Assembly (NCBI RefSeq): GCF_022843985.1
Contig: NZ_JALHMP010000008.1
Coordinates: 1 to 64,000, forward strand
Length of the DNA stretch: 64,000 bases
Reading direction: 5' to 3'
From: Phreatobacter sp.
Lineage (GTDB): Bacteria; Pseudomonadota; Alphaproteobacteria; Rhizobiales; Phreatobacteraceae
The notes below the pieces were generated by a model. The model was given only the letters and a program-made list of their open reading frames with translations. It was not told where the DNA came from and searched no databases. Position 1 is the first letter of the stretch. Every line of letters begins with the position of its first letter. Made by a program: the position numbers and the translations under genes. Of the stretch, positions 27,460 to 35,136 are shown one piece after another.

Positions 27460-27945
27460 ATGGACAGACGCCGCGATCGCCGCATTCCCATCGCCCGCCG
27501 GCTGAGGCGGGAAGCGACCTTTCAGGATCGGCTGATCTGGAATACCATCCGGCAGTTGGACATTCCCGGCTTCCATCCGCGGCGGCAGGCGCCGATCGGA
27601 CCGTACATCGTGGATTTCGCATGCCACGGACTGAAGTTGGTCATCGAGATCGACGTGGATCACCATGGATATGGCGCGCAGGCGCGGAAGGATCAGAGGC
27701 GTGACGCCGATCTCGCCGCACACGGCTATGCGGTGGTGCGGGTCACCAACCAGCACATTGCCGAAAGCCTCGACGGCGCGGTCGAGACCATCCTGGCTGC
27801 CTGCCTGAGGCGTGCCGCTTCCTTACCCCCCACCCCTGCCCCCTCCCCTCCGCAAGCGGGAGGAGGGGAAAGCGCCACATCCGCCGACGCTCCCGGGAAT
27901 CCATGCGCTTGGCGCCCGATGACAAACACGACACGAGGTTCCTGA
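27460..27945 (+). CDS. DUF559 (Vsr-like PD-(D/E)XK) endonuclease domain protein
   Basis: A 161-aa protein of the DUF559 family, related to very-short-patch-repair and other PD-(D/E)XK endonucleases. It has the family order: ARRLRREATFQDRLIWNTIR, then APIGPYIVDFACHGLKLVIE and IDVDHHG where homologues mostly show a Gly-Gly-Gln-His variant. The last 40 or so residues are not DUF559: they are the translation of repeat copy 3 (PPTPAPSPPQAGGGE) and the stretch after it. The stop is one base before the next ATG. Function in the cell is unknown; the repeat setting suggests a repeat-linked mobile or domesticated unit. Confidence 0.82.
   Translation: MDRRRDRRIPIARRLRREATFQDRLIWNTIRQLDIPGFHPRRQAPIGPYIVDFACHGLKLVIEIDVDHHGYGAQARKDQRRDADLAAHGYAVVRVTNQHIAESLDGAVETILAACLRRAASLPPTPAPSPPQAGGGESATSADAPGNPCAWRPMTNTTRGS
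27826..27872 (+). repeat. palindromic REP-like repeat, copy 3, inside the DUF559 frame
   Basis: Almost identical to copy 1 and in the same orientation. It lies within the 3' part of the DUF559 open frame and would encode PPTPAPSPPQAGGGE, the same peptide that copy 1 would give. Confidence 0.85.
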
Positions 27946-27946
27946 C

Positions 27947-28873
27947 ATGCCCACCATCGCCATCGTCGGATCGGGCCTGATCGGCCGCGCCTGGGCTACG
28001 GTCTTCTGCAGCCACGGCTGGACAACCGCGCTTTATGACCCGGTACCCGGCGTTGCCGAAGCCGCGAAAGCGCATATCGCCAAGAACCTGAAGGAACTGG
28101 CGGACCTGGATCTGGTGAAGGACGCGAAAGGCTCCGCTGGCAATCTCGTCGCCTGCGCCACTCTCGCCGACGCCCTCAAAGGCTGTGCCTTCGTGCAGGA
28201 GAACGGACCGGAAAAGGTCGAGGACAAGATCGCCATCCACAAGGCGATCGACGCACTCGCCCCGCCCTCCGCGATCGTCGTCTCCTCGACCTCCTTCATG
28301 TTCTCCTCGCTCTGGGCCAAGGACCTGAAGCACCGCTCCCGCGTGCTCGTCGCCCATCCGGTGAACCCCCCTCATCTCGTGCCCATCGTCGAGCTCTGCC
28401 CGGCGCCGTGGACCGATCCAAAGGTGGTCGAGAAGGCCCGTTCCATCTACGAGAAGGTCGGCCAGGTGCCGATCACCGTGAAAAAGGAGATCGACGGCTT
28501 CGTGCTCAACCGCCTTCAGGCGGTGCTGATGGCGGAAGCCTTCGATCTCGTCGGCTCGGGCGTGGTGTCTCCGGAAGACCTCGACAAGACGATCCGGGAC
28601 GGGCTCGGCTTGCGCTGGAGCTTCATGGGACCCTTCGAGACCATCGAACTGAACGCCCCCGGCGGCATTCCCGACTACAACCAGCGCTACGGGCCAAGCC
28701 TCACCCGCCTCACCGGCCGCAAGGTCTTCACCCAGGCGAACGAGACCGCGATCATGGCGGAATGGCCGGGCGAGCAGTCGCCCGAACGCATAGCCCGCCT
28801 GTCGAAATGGCGCGACGGCCGATTGGCGGCCTTGAAGGCGCACAAGCGCGGCGCGAAGAAGAAACCGATCTGA
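27947..28873 (+). CDS. 3-hydroxyacyl-CoA/L-carnitine dehydrogenase-type oxidoreductase
   Basis: A 308-aa NAD-dependent dehydrogenase of the 3-hydroxyacyl-CoA dehydrogenase fold, closest in look to L-carnitine dehydrogenase, L-gulonate dehydrogenase and lambda-crystallin. The NAD loop IAIVGSGLIGRAW is at the N-terminus, VSSTSFMFSS follows, and the catalytic His is in VAHPVNPPHLVPIVE. The C-terminal helical domain starts near residue 185 (DGFVLNRLQAVL). It stands directly before a BKACE gene, a pair known from carnitine breakdown, where the ketone made here is the cleavage substrate. That substrate is inferred, not shown. Confidence 0.88.
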   Translation: MPTIAIVGSGLIGRAWATVFCSHGWTTALYDPVPGVAEAAKAHIAKNLKELADLDLVKDAKGSAGNLVACATLADALKGCAFVQENGPEKVEDKIAIHKAIDALAPPSAIVVSSTSFMFSSLWAKDLKHRSRVLVAHPVNPPHLVPIVELCPAPWTDPKVVEKARSIYEKVGQVPITVKKEIDGFVLNRLQAVLMAEAFDLVGSGVVSPEDLDKTIRDGLGLRWSFMGPFETIELNAPGGIPDYNQRYGPSLTRLTGRKVFTQANETAIMAEWPGEQSPERIARLSKWRDGRLAALKAHKRGAKKKPI

Positions 28874-28910
28874 TCCTCATTTCTCCCGCAGTCCGACGAA
28901 GGAGCCCACC

Positions 28911-29843
28911 ATGGCGAAGTCGAAGAAAGTCATCATCACCTGCGCCATCACCGGCTCCATCCACACCCCGTCCATGTCGGAGCATCTGCCGATCACGGCC
29001 CAGGAGATCGCCGACAACGCAATTGCGGCGGCGGAAGCGGGCGCCGCCATCGTCCACCTGCACGCGCGCGACCCCAAGGACGGGCGCCCCGACCAGTCGA
29101 TCGAGGCTTATGCCCCATTCCTGAAGGTCATCAAGCAAAGCTCGAACGTCGCCATCAACATCACCAGCGGCGGGTCGCAGACCATGACCGTCGAGGAGCG
29201 CGTCAAGCCGGCGGCCCATTACGCGCCGGAGGTGGCGAGCCTCAACATGGGGACGATGAATTTCGGCCTCTACCCCATGCTCGACCGCTTCAAGGAGTTC
29301 AAATACGACTGGGAGAAGCCCTATCTCGAGGGCTCCCGCGCCGGCATGTTCAAGAACACCCTGGCCGATATCGAGTATATCCTCACCACCTGCGCCAATA
29401 ACGGCACGCGTTTCGAGGTCGAGTGCTACGATATCGGCCACCTCTACACGCTCAGGCATTTCGCCGACCGCGGCGTGATCAAACCCCCGTTCTTCATCCA
29501 ATCGGTCTTCGGCATCCTCGGCGGCATCGGCGGGCACTACGAGGACGTGGTGATGATGAAGCGCACGGCCGACCGGCTCTTCGGCGACGAGTACCAGTGG
29601 TCGGTGCTGGGCGCCGGACGCAACCAGATGCCGATCGCCGCGATGTCGCTCGCCATGGGCGGCAACGTGCGCGTCGGCCTCGAGGACTCGCTGTGGATCG
29701 GCCCCGGCAAGCTGGCGAAGAACAATGCCGAGCAGGTGACCAAGGTGCGCCAGATCATCGAGGGCATGGGCCTGGAGATCGCCACGCCCGACGATGCCCG
29801 CGAGATCCTCGACCTGAAGGGCGGCGACAAGGTCAATTTCTGA
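28911..29843 (+). CDS. BKACE family beta-keto acid cleavage enzyme
   Basis: A 310-aa metal-dependent enzyme of the BKACE (DUF849) family, which transfers acetyl-CoA onto a beta-keto acid to give acetoacetate and a new CoA ester. Zinc ligands are visible in AAIVHLHARDP and in the late glutamate of RVGLEDSLW; VIITCAITGS opens the barrel. Known classes cleave 3-keto-5-aminohexanoate, dehydrocarnitine and others. With the upstream dehydrogenase a dehydrocarnitine-like substrate is the best guess. It has a ribosome site (GAAGGAG) and ends before a terminator. Confidence 0.93.
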   Translation: MAKSKKVIITCAITGSIHTPSMSEHLPITAQEIADNAIAAAEAGAAIVHLHARDPKDGRPDQSIEAYAPFLKVIKQSSNVAINITSGGSQTMTVEERVKPAAHYAPEVASLNMGTMNFGLYPMLDRFKEFKYDWEKPYLEGSRAGMFKNTLADIEYILTTCANNGTRFEVECYDIGHLYTLRHFADRGVIKPPFFIQSVFGILGGIGGHYEDVVMMKRTADRLFGDEYQWSVLGAGRNQMPIAAMSLAMGGNVRVGLEDSLWIGPGKLAKNNAEQVTKVRQIIEGMGLEIATPDDAREILDLKGGDKVNF

Positions 29844-29890
29844 GCGCAGGCTGCCGGGTTCCGGCTTCATCATCGGCGAAGACCAAAGGC

Positions 29891-29920
29891 AAAGGGCGCA
29901 GCCGAGGCCGCGCCCTTCTT
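29891..29920. terminator. bidirectional terminator between BKACE and heme genes
   Basis: AAGGGCGC (29892-29899) pairs with GCGCCCTT (29910-29917) around a 10-base loop and continues into a T/C-rich end. It lies between the converging BKACE gene and the heme-utilisation operon. Confidence 0.75.
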
Positions 29921-29941
29921 CATCCGCTCGGTTCACCGTCT

Positions 29942-30472
29942 TCAGGCGTATGTCGCCCTGAGCGCCTCGAACTTCACGATCTGGTCGGGCAGCAGGGCCC
30001 GCTCCCTGTCGCGGCGGACGAAGATCTTGAACATGGCCTCGCCGGCGGCGTTGTAGAACTGGATCGACAGCGAACGGCGGCCGTGGAAGACGCGGTCGAC
30101 GAAACAGATCTCGCTGCAGTTCGACGCCTTGATGTGACCGCCGATCGGGCTGTCTCCATGGACATTGAACCAGCCGTGGCCGGCCGAACCCGCCACCAGA
30201 GGGCCATGGCACTCCAGCACGATGTCCGGCGTGTTGACGATGAACAGGACCTCGCCCCAGCCGGTGACGTCAGTCCAGATCGCCTCGAAGGCCGCCGCGG
30301 GCGCGGCAATGCTCTCGCCGGGGGGGAGCATGGCCAGCACCTGGCGGGGCGAGAGGCCGTGCTCGCGCGCGACATTCTCGATGACGCCGTCCGGCTTGGC
30401 GGCCAGTGCGGCCCGCGCGGCCGCCAGACGGTCCTCGGGCGCGGTCAGTTCCGCAGACATTTGCACTGCCAT
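29942..30472 (-). CDS. hutX: heme utilisation carrier protein HutX/ChuX type
   Basis: A 176-aa cytosolic protein of the HutX/ChuX family, which binds imported heme and passes it on. Family features include VAREHGLSPRQVLAMLP near the N-terminus, then GEVLFIVNTPDIVLECHG and GWFNVHGD. ATG 30472 is 4 bases from the stop of the heme monooxygenase gene; the frame is open further upstream but would overlap that gene. It is the last gene of the receptor-tonB-hmuD-hutX operon. Confidence 0.88.
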   Translation of the reverse strand: MAVQMSAELTAPEDRLAAARAALAAKPDGVIENVAREHGLSPRQVLAMLPPGESIAAPAAAFEAIWTDVTGWGEVLFIVNTPDIVLECHGPLVAGSAGHGWFNVHGDSPIGGHIKASNCSEICFVDRVFHGRRSLSIQFYNAAGEAMFKIFVRRDRERALLPDQIVKFEALRATYA

Positions 30473-30476
30473 GGCA

Positions 30477-30824
30477 TCACTCGGCAGCGAGGGAGGGCTT
30501 GCCACGGTTATCGTCGACCAGCACAGCCTCGAAGCCCTCGAACTCGGGATGGCCGAGGGAGGTGGGTTTTGCATCGGCCATGCCGGCACGGGCATGCGAC
30601 TTGCGGAACTGCTCGGACTTGGTCCAGGCCTCGAAATCGGCCTTGCTCTGCCACACGGTATGCGAGGCGTAGAGCGTGTGGTCGTCGCGGACCGGGCCCT
30701 TGAGCAGGGCGAACTCGACGAAGCCCTTGAGCTCGTTGAGATAGGACTGGCGGGTCCGCCAGATGGTCTCGAAATCGGCCTCGGCGCCCTTGATGACCTT
30801 GAAACGGTTCATGGCGATATACAT
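30477..30824 (-). CDS. hmuD: heme-degrading monooxygenase (HmuD/HmuQ, IsdG-like)
   Basis: A 115-aa antibiotic-biosynthesis-monooxygenase-fold protein that I recognise as the rhizobial HmuD/HmuQ type, which opens the heme ring to release iron. The pattern is YIAMNRFKVIKGAEADFE, KGFVEFALLKGP, DHTLYASHTVW and LGHPEFEGFEAVL. The start at ATG 30824 begins this domain; the longer frame adds unrelated residues. Its place inside the heme receptor operon supports the call. Confidence 0.9.
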   Translation of the reverse strand: MYIAMNRFKVIKGAEADFETIWRTRQSYLNELKGFVEFALLKGPVRDDHTLYASHTVWQSKADFEAWTKSEQFRKSHARAGMADAKPTSLGHPEFEGFEAVLVDDNRGKPSLAAE

Positions 30825-30865
30825 GGCAGGTCTTCCTTCTGGCTCGTCCCGCGGACTGGCTGGCA

Positions 30866-32425
30866 TCAATACAGACTGTAGTTTATTCCCGCCGTGAAGC
30901 TGGCGGAACCTCCGGCCGGATTCGGCGGGAAGGGCTGGGCGCGACGCACCATGGTGAGCGTCGCCTGATCGAGAATGGCCGCCCCCGACGAGGAGGCGAT
31001 CGACACGGAGGCCACCGTTCCATTGCCCGTGAGCGTGAAGGCGACGCCGGTACGGCCGCGGATTCCGCGCTCGCGCGCCTGTTCCGGATAGACCCTGTAG
31101 CGGGCGAGATGGGCGAGGACGCGCTGGCGCCAGGCGGCGACGGCGGCGACATTGGACGCCCCGGATGGCCCCGTCGCGTTCGACTGCTGACGGTTGCGCT
31201 GGCCGATCCCCTGGCCGCGCTCCGCGAGGCTGGCGCGGGACTCGGCCTGCGGGGCGGCGCGGGCCGGGTGTTCCGGTTGCGCGTTTGCGGCAACCTGGCG
31301 CGTCGGGCGGCGGCGCTCCTGCGTCGTCGGCGCCTCGCGGCGGGTCGGTGGCGGGCGGGTCGCCTCGCGGCGAACCGGTGGCGCAGGGGGCGTCTCGCTC
31401 TGCTGGACGGCAGGCGGCGGCGGGGGAGACTGCGGGGCTGTCTCCGGGACGACCGGCGGCGGCTCGGCCGGCCGCGGTTCGACCGTGGCCTGAACCTCGG
31501 CAGGCTCCGGCGTGTCGATCATCTGTGCGGCTTCGGGCAGCGTCGAGGGCTGCGGCGGCGCGTCCTGGGGCGCGGGCGGGGGCGGAAGCGCGGCCGCCAC
31601 CGGAGGCTGCTCGAGAGCAGGTGCTGCAGGCGCCATGGGTGGAGGCGCCGGCGCCTCTGTCACGGGCTCGGCCTGGGCCTCCGCCAGGACCGGGCCGGCA
31701 GGCCGGTCGTCAATCGGCAGGAGCTCGGGCATGGGCGGCAGCGGCAGCTGGTCGAGAATGCGCTCGGCCGTGGTCAGCGGATCTGGCTGGGCGACGGGCG
31801 GCTCCTCGGAGGCCGTCTCGACGGGATCGCTTGCGGATGGCGCGGGCGGCGGCTCGACGGGCGGGGCCTCGACCTGCTGCGCTGCCTGACTGTCGGTCGT
31901 GGAGTCTCCCGACTCGTGCCGGCCGCTCGCCGCATCCTGCTGCGCGGCAGCGCCGGTGTCGGAGGCGACGACGAGTTCCACCGGGATGCCCTCCTCGCCG
32001 GCCGAGATCGGCAGCGGCGCGGCCCAACTCAACCAGACGATCGCCGCGGCGGCGCCGACATGCATCACAAGGGAGGCGATGACCGACAGCAAGATGCGCC
32101 CGGCGGCGGCAGACGTGCGCGCCGGGGCAGCGGGAGCGTCGGCTGCATGGGCGATCTGCGGGATGTCGGCCTGGCCCGTGACCGGTGGCGCCAGCTGGAT
32201 CTCGGGCACCTCGGCACGCGGGTCCGACTGGCTCGCCACCATCACGGCCGGAGCGGCATCGCCGTCATCGGCCGCGGTTGGCGGGATGGCCAGCATCATG
32301 ACGTCTCTGACAGGCCCCGCCCGTCCCAAGGCCGGAGGCGTTTCGACAGCGCTTCGGCTCCGGGAGCGGCTGGCATGGGCCCTTGCCTGTTCCGGTGTCC
32401 TGCGCGCGGTCGAAGGGAACGCCAT
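30866..32425 (-). CDS. tonB: TonB-family energy transducer
   Basis: A 519-aa inner-membrane protein that passes proton-motive force to outer-membrane receptors. The single membrane helix is near residues 110-135 (ILLSVIASLVMHVGAAAAIV), unusually far in, leaving a cytosolic tail of about 108 residues. A long Pro/Ala/Glu-rich periplasmic spacer follows, and the C-terminal TonB domain is clear (YRVYPEQARERGIRGRTGVA, then RRAQPFPPNPAGG). ATG 32425 has GAGG 5 bases upstream; a later ATG near 32299 would shorten the tail. It begins 7 bases after the receptor gene, so it is a dedicated partner. Confidence 0.9.
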   Translation of the reverse strand: MAFPSTARRTPEQARAHASRSRSRSAVETPPALGRAGPVRDVMMLAIPPTAADDGDAAPAVMVASQSDPRAEVPEIQLAPPVTGQADIPQIAHAADAPAAPARTSAAAGRILLSVIASLVMHVGAAAAIVWLSWAAPLPISAGEEGIPVELVVASDTGAAAQQDAASGRHESGDSTTDSQAAQQVEAPPVEPPPAPSASDPVETASEEPPVAQPDPLTTAERILDQLPLPPMPELLPIDDRPAGPVLAEAQAEPVTEAPAPPPMAPAAPALEQPPVAAALPPPPAPQDAPPQPSTLPEAAQMIDTPEPAEVQATVEPRPAEPPPVVPETAPQSPPPPPAVQQSETPPAPPVRREATRPPPTRREAPTTQERRRPTRQVAANAQPEHPARAAPQAESRASLAERGQGIGQRNRQQSNATGPSGASNVAAVAAWRQRVLAHLARYRVYPEQARERGIRGRTGVAFTLTGNGTVASVSIASSSGAAILDQATLTMVRRAQPFPPNPAGGSASFTAGINYSLY

Positions 32426-32432
32426 GCTGACC

Positions 32433-34715
32433 TCAGAACCTGGCGGACAGGCTCGCCGACACCGAACGACCGGGAGCCCGGAAGAGCTCAAGATTGGGAT
32501 TGGTGGATGCGAGGCCGCGAACGTCGATGGCGTTGAAATACCGGGCGTTGAAGATGTTGAAGATCCCGGCCCGCAGCGTCACGTTCGGTGAGATCTGGTA
32601 GGCGCCGATCAGATCGAAAACCGCATAGGCGCCCGGCTTCAGGGCGGGCTGGGGCGCGCCACCTGTGGTCGGGATCGGATCGATGACCTCGGTCTTCGCA
32701 GCCACGAACTTGGCGCGGCCCTCGATCATCCAGTTCTGCGGACTGGCATAGCGCAGGCTCGCTGTCGCGGTGAAGGGATCGACCGATTCGATCGGCTGGT
32801 TCAGGGTGAGGTTGCGACCGTTGGCATAGGCCAGCGCACCCGTCAGCGTCCATTCCGGCGTCATCCGCCACTCGCCGCGCGCCTCAAATCCAAAGATGCG
32901 GGCCGAAGGGATATTCTGGAACTGGAACTGCGAGATCGGCAAGCCCGGCACGCCGCTCGGACGCGTTCCGATGGTCACCTGGTCGATGAAGTCGCGGTAA
33001 TGGTTGTAGAAGGCCGTCAGCTGGAAGCTGGACCCATCAGCGAAGCGCCCCCTCAAGCCACCCTCAAAACTGTCGCTCGTCTCCGGGCGCAGATTGAAGT
33101 TGGGAAGAACCTCGTAAAACGAGACGAGATTGGTGAAGGCGAAGTTCGCGTTGTCATAGGGCGGGGCGCGGAAACCCCGGGCATATTGGGCGAAGACGCG
33201 CAGGTTCTCGTTCAGGTCATAGGTCGCGCCAAGCTTCGGGGAGACGGAGAAGGCTGACTTGCTGCCGATGGCGAAGCCGCCGGAATTGGAGTTGAAGAAG
33301 GCCGCGTCGGGATGCGGCGTCAGATGATAGAAATCGAGTCGGAGCGCCGGAATGAGGCGGAACGCACCGAAGCGGATCGTGTCCTGCACAAAGGCGGCCG
33401 CCTGGATCGTCGACGAATCGGGGAAGTTCTTGTTGGGGAAGACTTCGCCGGCCACGACCGGGACGGTGACGTTGGTCACGAGATTGGTCTCGGTCGCCGT
33501 GCGCGGCCGGGACGTCTTCGTGAAATCGACGTTCACGCCATAGACAAAGCGGTGCTCCCAGCCACCGTAGTCACGCAAGGCCGAAAACTGGATGTCGGTG
33601 CCAAAGATCTGCTGGCGAAAATCGTAATCGGCAATGCGCCGACGGTTGGCGGGCGCCGGATCGGGAGCCGCCGGCGTGCGCCGGAGCTGCTGGCGATGCT
33701 CCTGACGATCGAAATCGGTCGCATAGAGCAGAACCTTGACCTCGTCGGCCAGGGCCCAGGACAGTTGCTGCGTCCAGTCCAGGCTGACCCGGAAACGGCG
33801 GTTGATGTCGTGGGCGATCGACGAGGCGATGAGGTTGGCGTTCGGCGTCGGGGGGCCGCCTCCCGGTGACCTGCCGACGCGGTCGGACAGGAGGTTGATG
33901 CCCGCGGTGCGGTTGAAGGATTCGACCGTCAGACGCCAGCGGCCGGAATCGGGCGTCTCGTAGATCAGCTTCGCAAGAAAGTTGTTGACCTGGAAGTTCT
34001 GCGGATTGGCCCGGCGGGTGGCGGAGTTGATCTGCGTCTCGGAGCCGTCGCGGCGGGTATACTGGAACAGCGCTTCCCAGGGACCGCGCCGCGCTGCGCC
34101 CGTATATGTCTGGGAGAACGAGCGGTCGACGCTGTTGTAGGAGAGGTTCGTCCCTGCGTACCAGTCGCGGCCCACTTCGCGGAGGTAGTCGCCGGGATCC
34201 TTGGTGACGAAGGCGACGACCCCACCGATCGCATCTGACCCGTAGAGGGCCGAAGCCGGCCCCCGGATGATCTCGATGCGCTTGAGGCTGTCGAAGTCGA
34301 CGAGGTCGCGGGTGTAGAGGCCTGGAGTGAGGTTGGTACCCGGATATTCCGGAATGCGGACTCCATCGATCTCCATGCGCACGCGGTTTTCGCCGATGCC
34401 GCGAATGTTGAAGCCGCCGGTGCCGGCCCTCAGCGGCGAATTGCCCACCGCAAGCCCCGGCTCGTTGCGGACGAGATCACGGGGGCCCTGGATCAGGTTC
34501 TCCTGGATCTGCCGCTCGTTGATGACCGTCACCGTGCCGGGCGAGTTGAACACGGTGGAGGGCGTGCGTTCGGCGGAGACGGTGATCTCGTCCTGGGCGG
34601 AGGGCGTGCGACCATCGGCCGGCCGCGCCTCGCTCTGCGCAAGACCGGGGCTGGTGGTGAGGACCAGAAGGGAAACCGACGCCATGAGCGCCTGACGAGC
34701 GTGACGGAGGAACAT
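32433..34715 (-). CDS. hmuR: TonB-dependent heme/hemoglobin receptor
   Basis: A 760-aa outer-membrane receptor with a signal peptide (ALMASVSLLVLTTSPGLAQ), a TonB box-like DEITVSAERT, a plug domain (PRDLVRNEPGLAVG, then NFNIRGIGENRVRMEIDG and IEIIRGPASALYGSDAIGG), and a 22-strand barrel ending in Phe. The heme-receptor motifs FRAPPYDNANF and PNFNLRPE are visible, the usual FRAP and NPNL regions. It heads the leftward heme operon and diverges from hemP-hmuTUV. The length is normal for the family. Confidence 0.93.
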   Translation of the reverse strand: MFLRHARQALMASVSLLVLTTSPGLAQSEARPADGRTPSAQDEITVSAERTPSTVFNSPGTVTVINERQIQENLIQGPRDLVRNEPGLAVGNSPLRAGTGGFNIRGIGENRVRMEIDGVRIPEYPGTNLTPGLYTRDLVDFDSLKRIEIIRGPASALYGSDAIGGVVAFVTKDPGDYLREVGRDWYAGTNLSYNSVDRSFSQTYTGAARRGPWEALFQYTRRDGSETQINSATRRANPQNFQVNNFLAKLIYETPDSGRWRLTVESFNRTAGINLLSDRVGRSPGGGPPTPNANLIASSIAHDINRRFRVSLDWTQQLSWALADEVKVLLYATDFDRQEHRQQLRRTPAAPDPAPANRRRIADYDFRQQIFGTDIQFSALRDYGGWEHRFVYGVNVDFTKTSRPRTATETNLVTNVTVPVVAGEVFPNKNFPDSSTIQAAAFVQDTIRFGAFRLIPALRLDFYHLTPHPDAAFFNSNSGGFAIGSKSAFSVSPKLGATYDLNENLRVFAQYARGFRAPPYDNANFAFTNLVSFYEVLPNFNLRPETSDSFEGGLRGRFADGSSFQLTAFYNHYRDFIDQVTIGTRPSGVPGLPISQFQFQNIPSARIFGFEARGEWRMTPEWTLTGALAYANGRNLTLNQPIESVDPFTATASLRYASPQNWMIEGRAKFVAAKTEVIDPIPTTGGAPQPALKPGAYAVFDLIGAYQISPNVTLRAGIFNIFNARYFNAIDVRGLASTNPNLELFRAPGRSVSASLSARF

Positions 34716-34843
34716 GTTCGAGACCGCGAGCCTGAAGAGGTTTCATGAGGCTGGCTGGCTCGACGCAAGGGGCGTCCGGCTGGCTGGCATGGGCGCCGTC
34801 CGGTCATGCCCGACGCGACGCTGTTGACGATTGCTAATTATGC

Positions 34844-34858
34844 TGACTATCAATGTCA
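34844..34858. promoter_or_regulatory. candidate iron-responsive operator (TGA-N9-TCA)
   Basis: TGACTATCAATGTCA lies in the AT-rich 223-base region between the divergent receptor and hemP genes. It matches the TGA-N9-TCA form described for RirA targets in rhizobia. A TTCTAAA half, as in Irr boxes, occurs at the 34919-34926 area. Such short matches can arise by chance, so this is a candidate only. Confidence 0.4.
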
Positions 34859-34938
34859 ACAATCAGAGACAGAGAAGCACTTTTTAATGTTTCCAGAGAG
34901 ATCTGATCGATTGTTATCATTCTAAACTGGGCCATCCG

Positions 34939-35136
34939 ATGATCCCCTCCCCCTCCAGCTATCCTCCCGACGATCGCATGGACCTGCTCACAGCGACCGG
35001 CAGCAGCGTCGCGACGGTTCCTGTGGTCGAGGTCGGAGCCATCCTCGGGACGGGGCGCGAGGCGGTCATCCTCCACAAGGGGGAGCGCTACCGGCTTCGC
35101 GTCACCGCCAACGACAAACTGATCCTGACCAAATGA
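34939..35136 (+). CDS. hemP: hemin uptake protein HemP
   Basis: A 65-aa protein of the HemP/HmuP family. The conserved end, LHKGERYRLRVTANDKLILTK, identifies it. HmuP acts as a co-activator of heme transport genes in Bradyrhizobium and related bacteria (family knowledge). It heads the rightward heme operon, and its stop overlaps the hmuT start by 4 bases. No strong ribosome site precedes ATG 34939; an in-frame ATG at 34978 would also keep the whole domain. Confidence 0.9.
   Translation: MIPSPSSYPPDDRMDLLTATGSSVATVPVVEVGAILGTGREAVILHKGERYRLRVTANDKLILTK

Noticed and set aside
28752-30212. 486-codon open frame on the minus strand
   Set aside because: It is antisense to the BKACE gene and overlaps the heme operon; no domain is visible.
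34905-34930. full Irr (ICE) box upstream of hemP
   Set aside because: Only the TTCTAAA half is present; the left half does not match at the required spacing.
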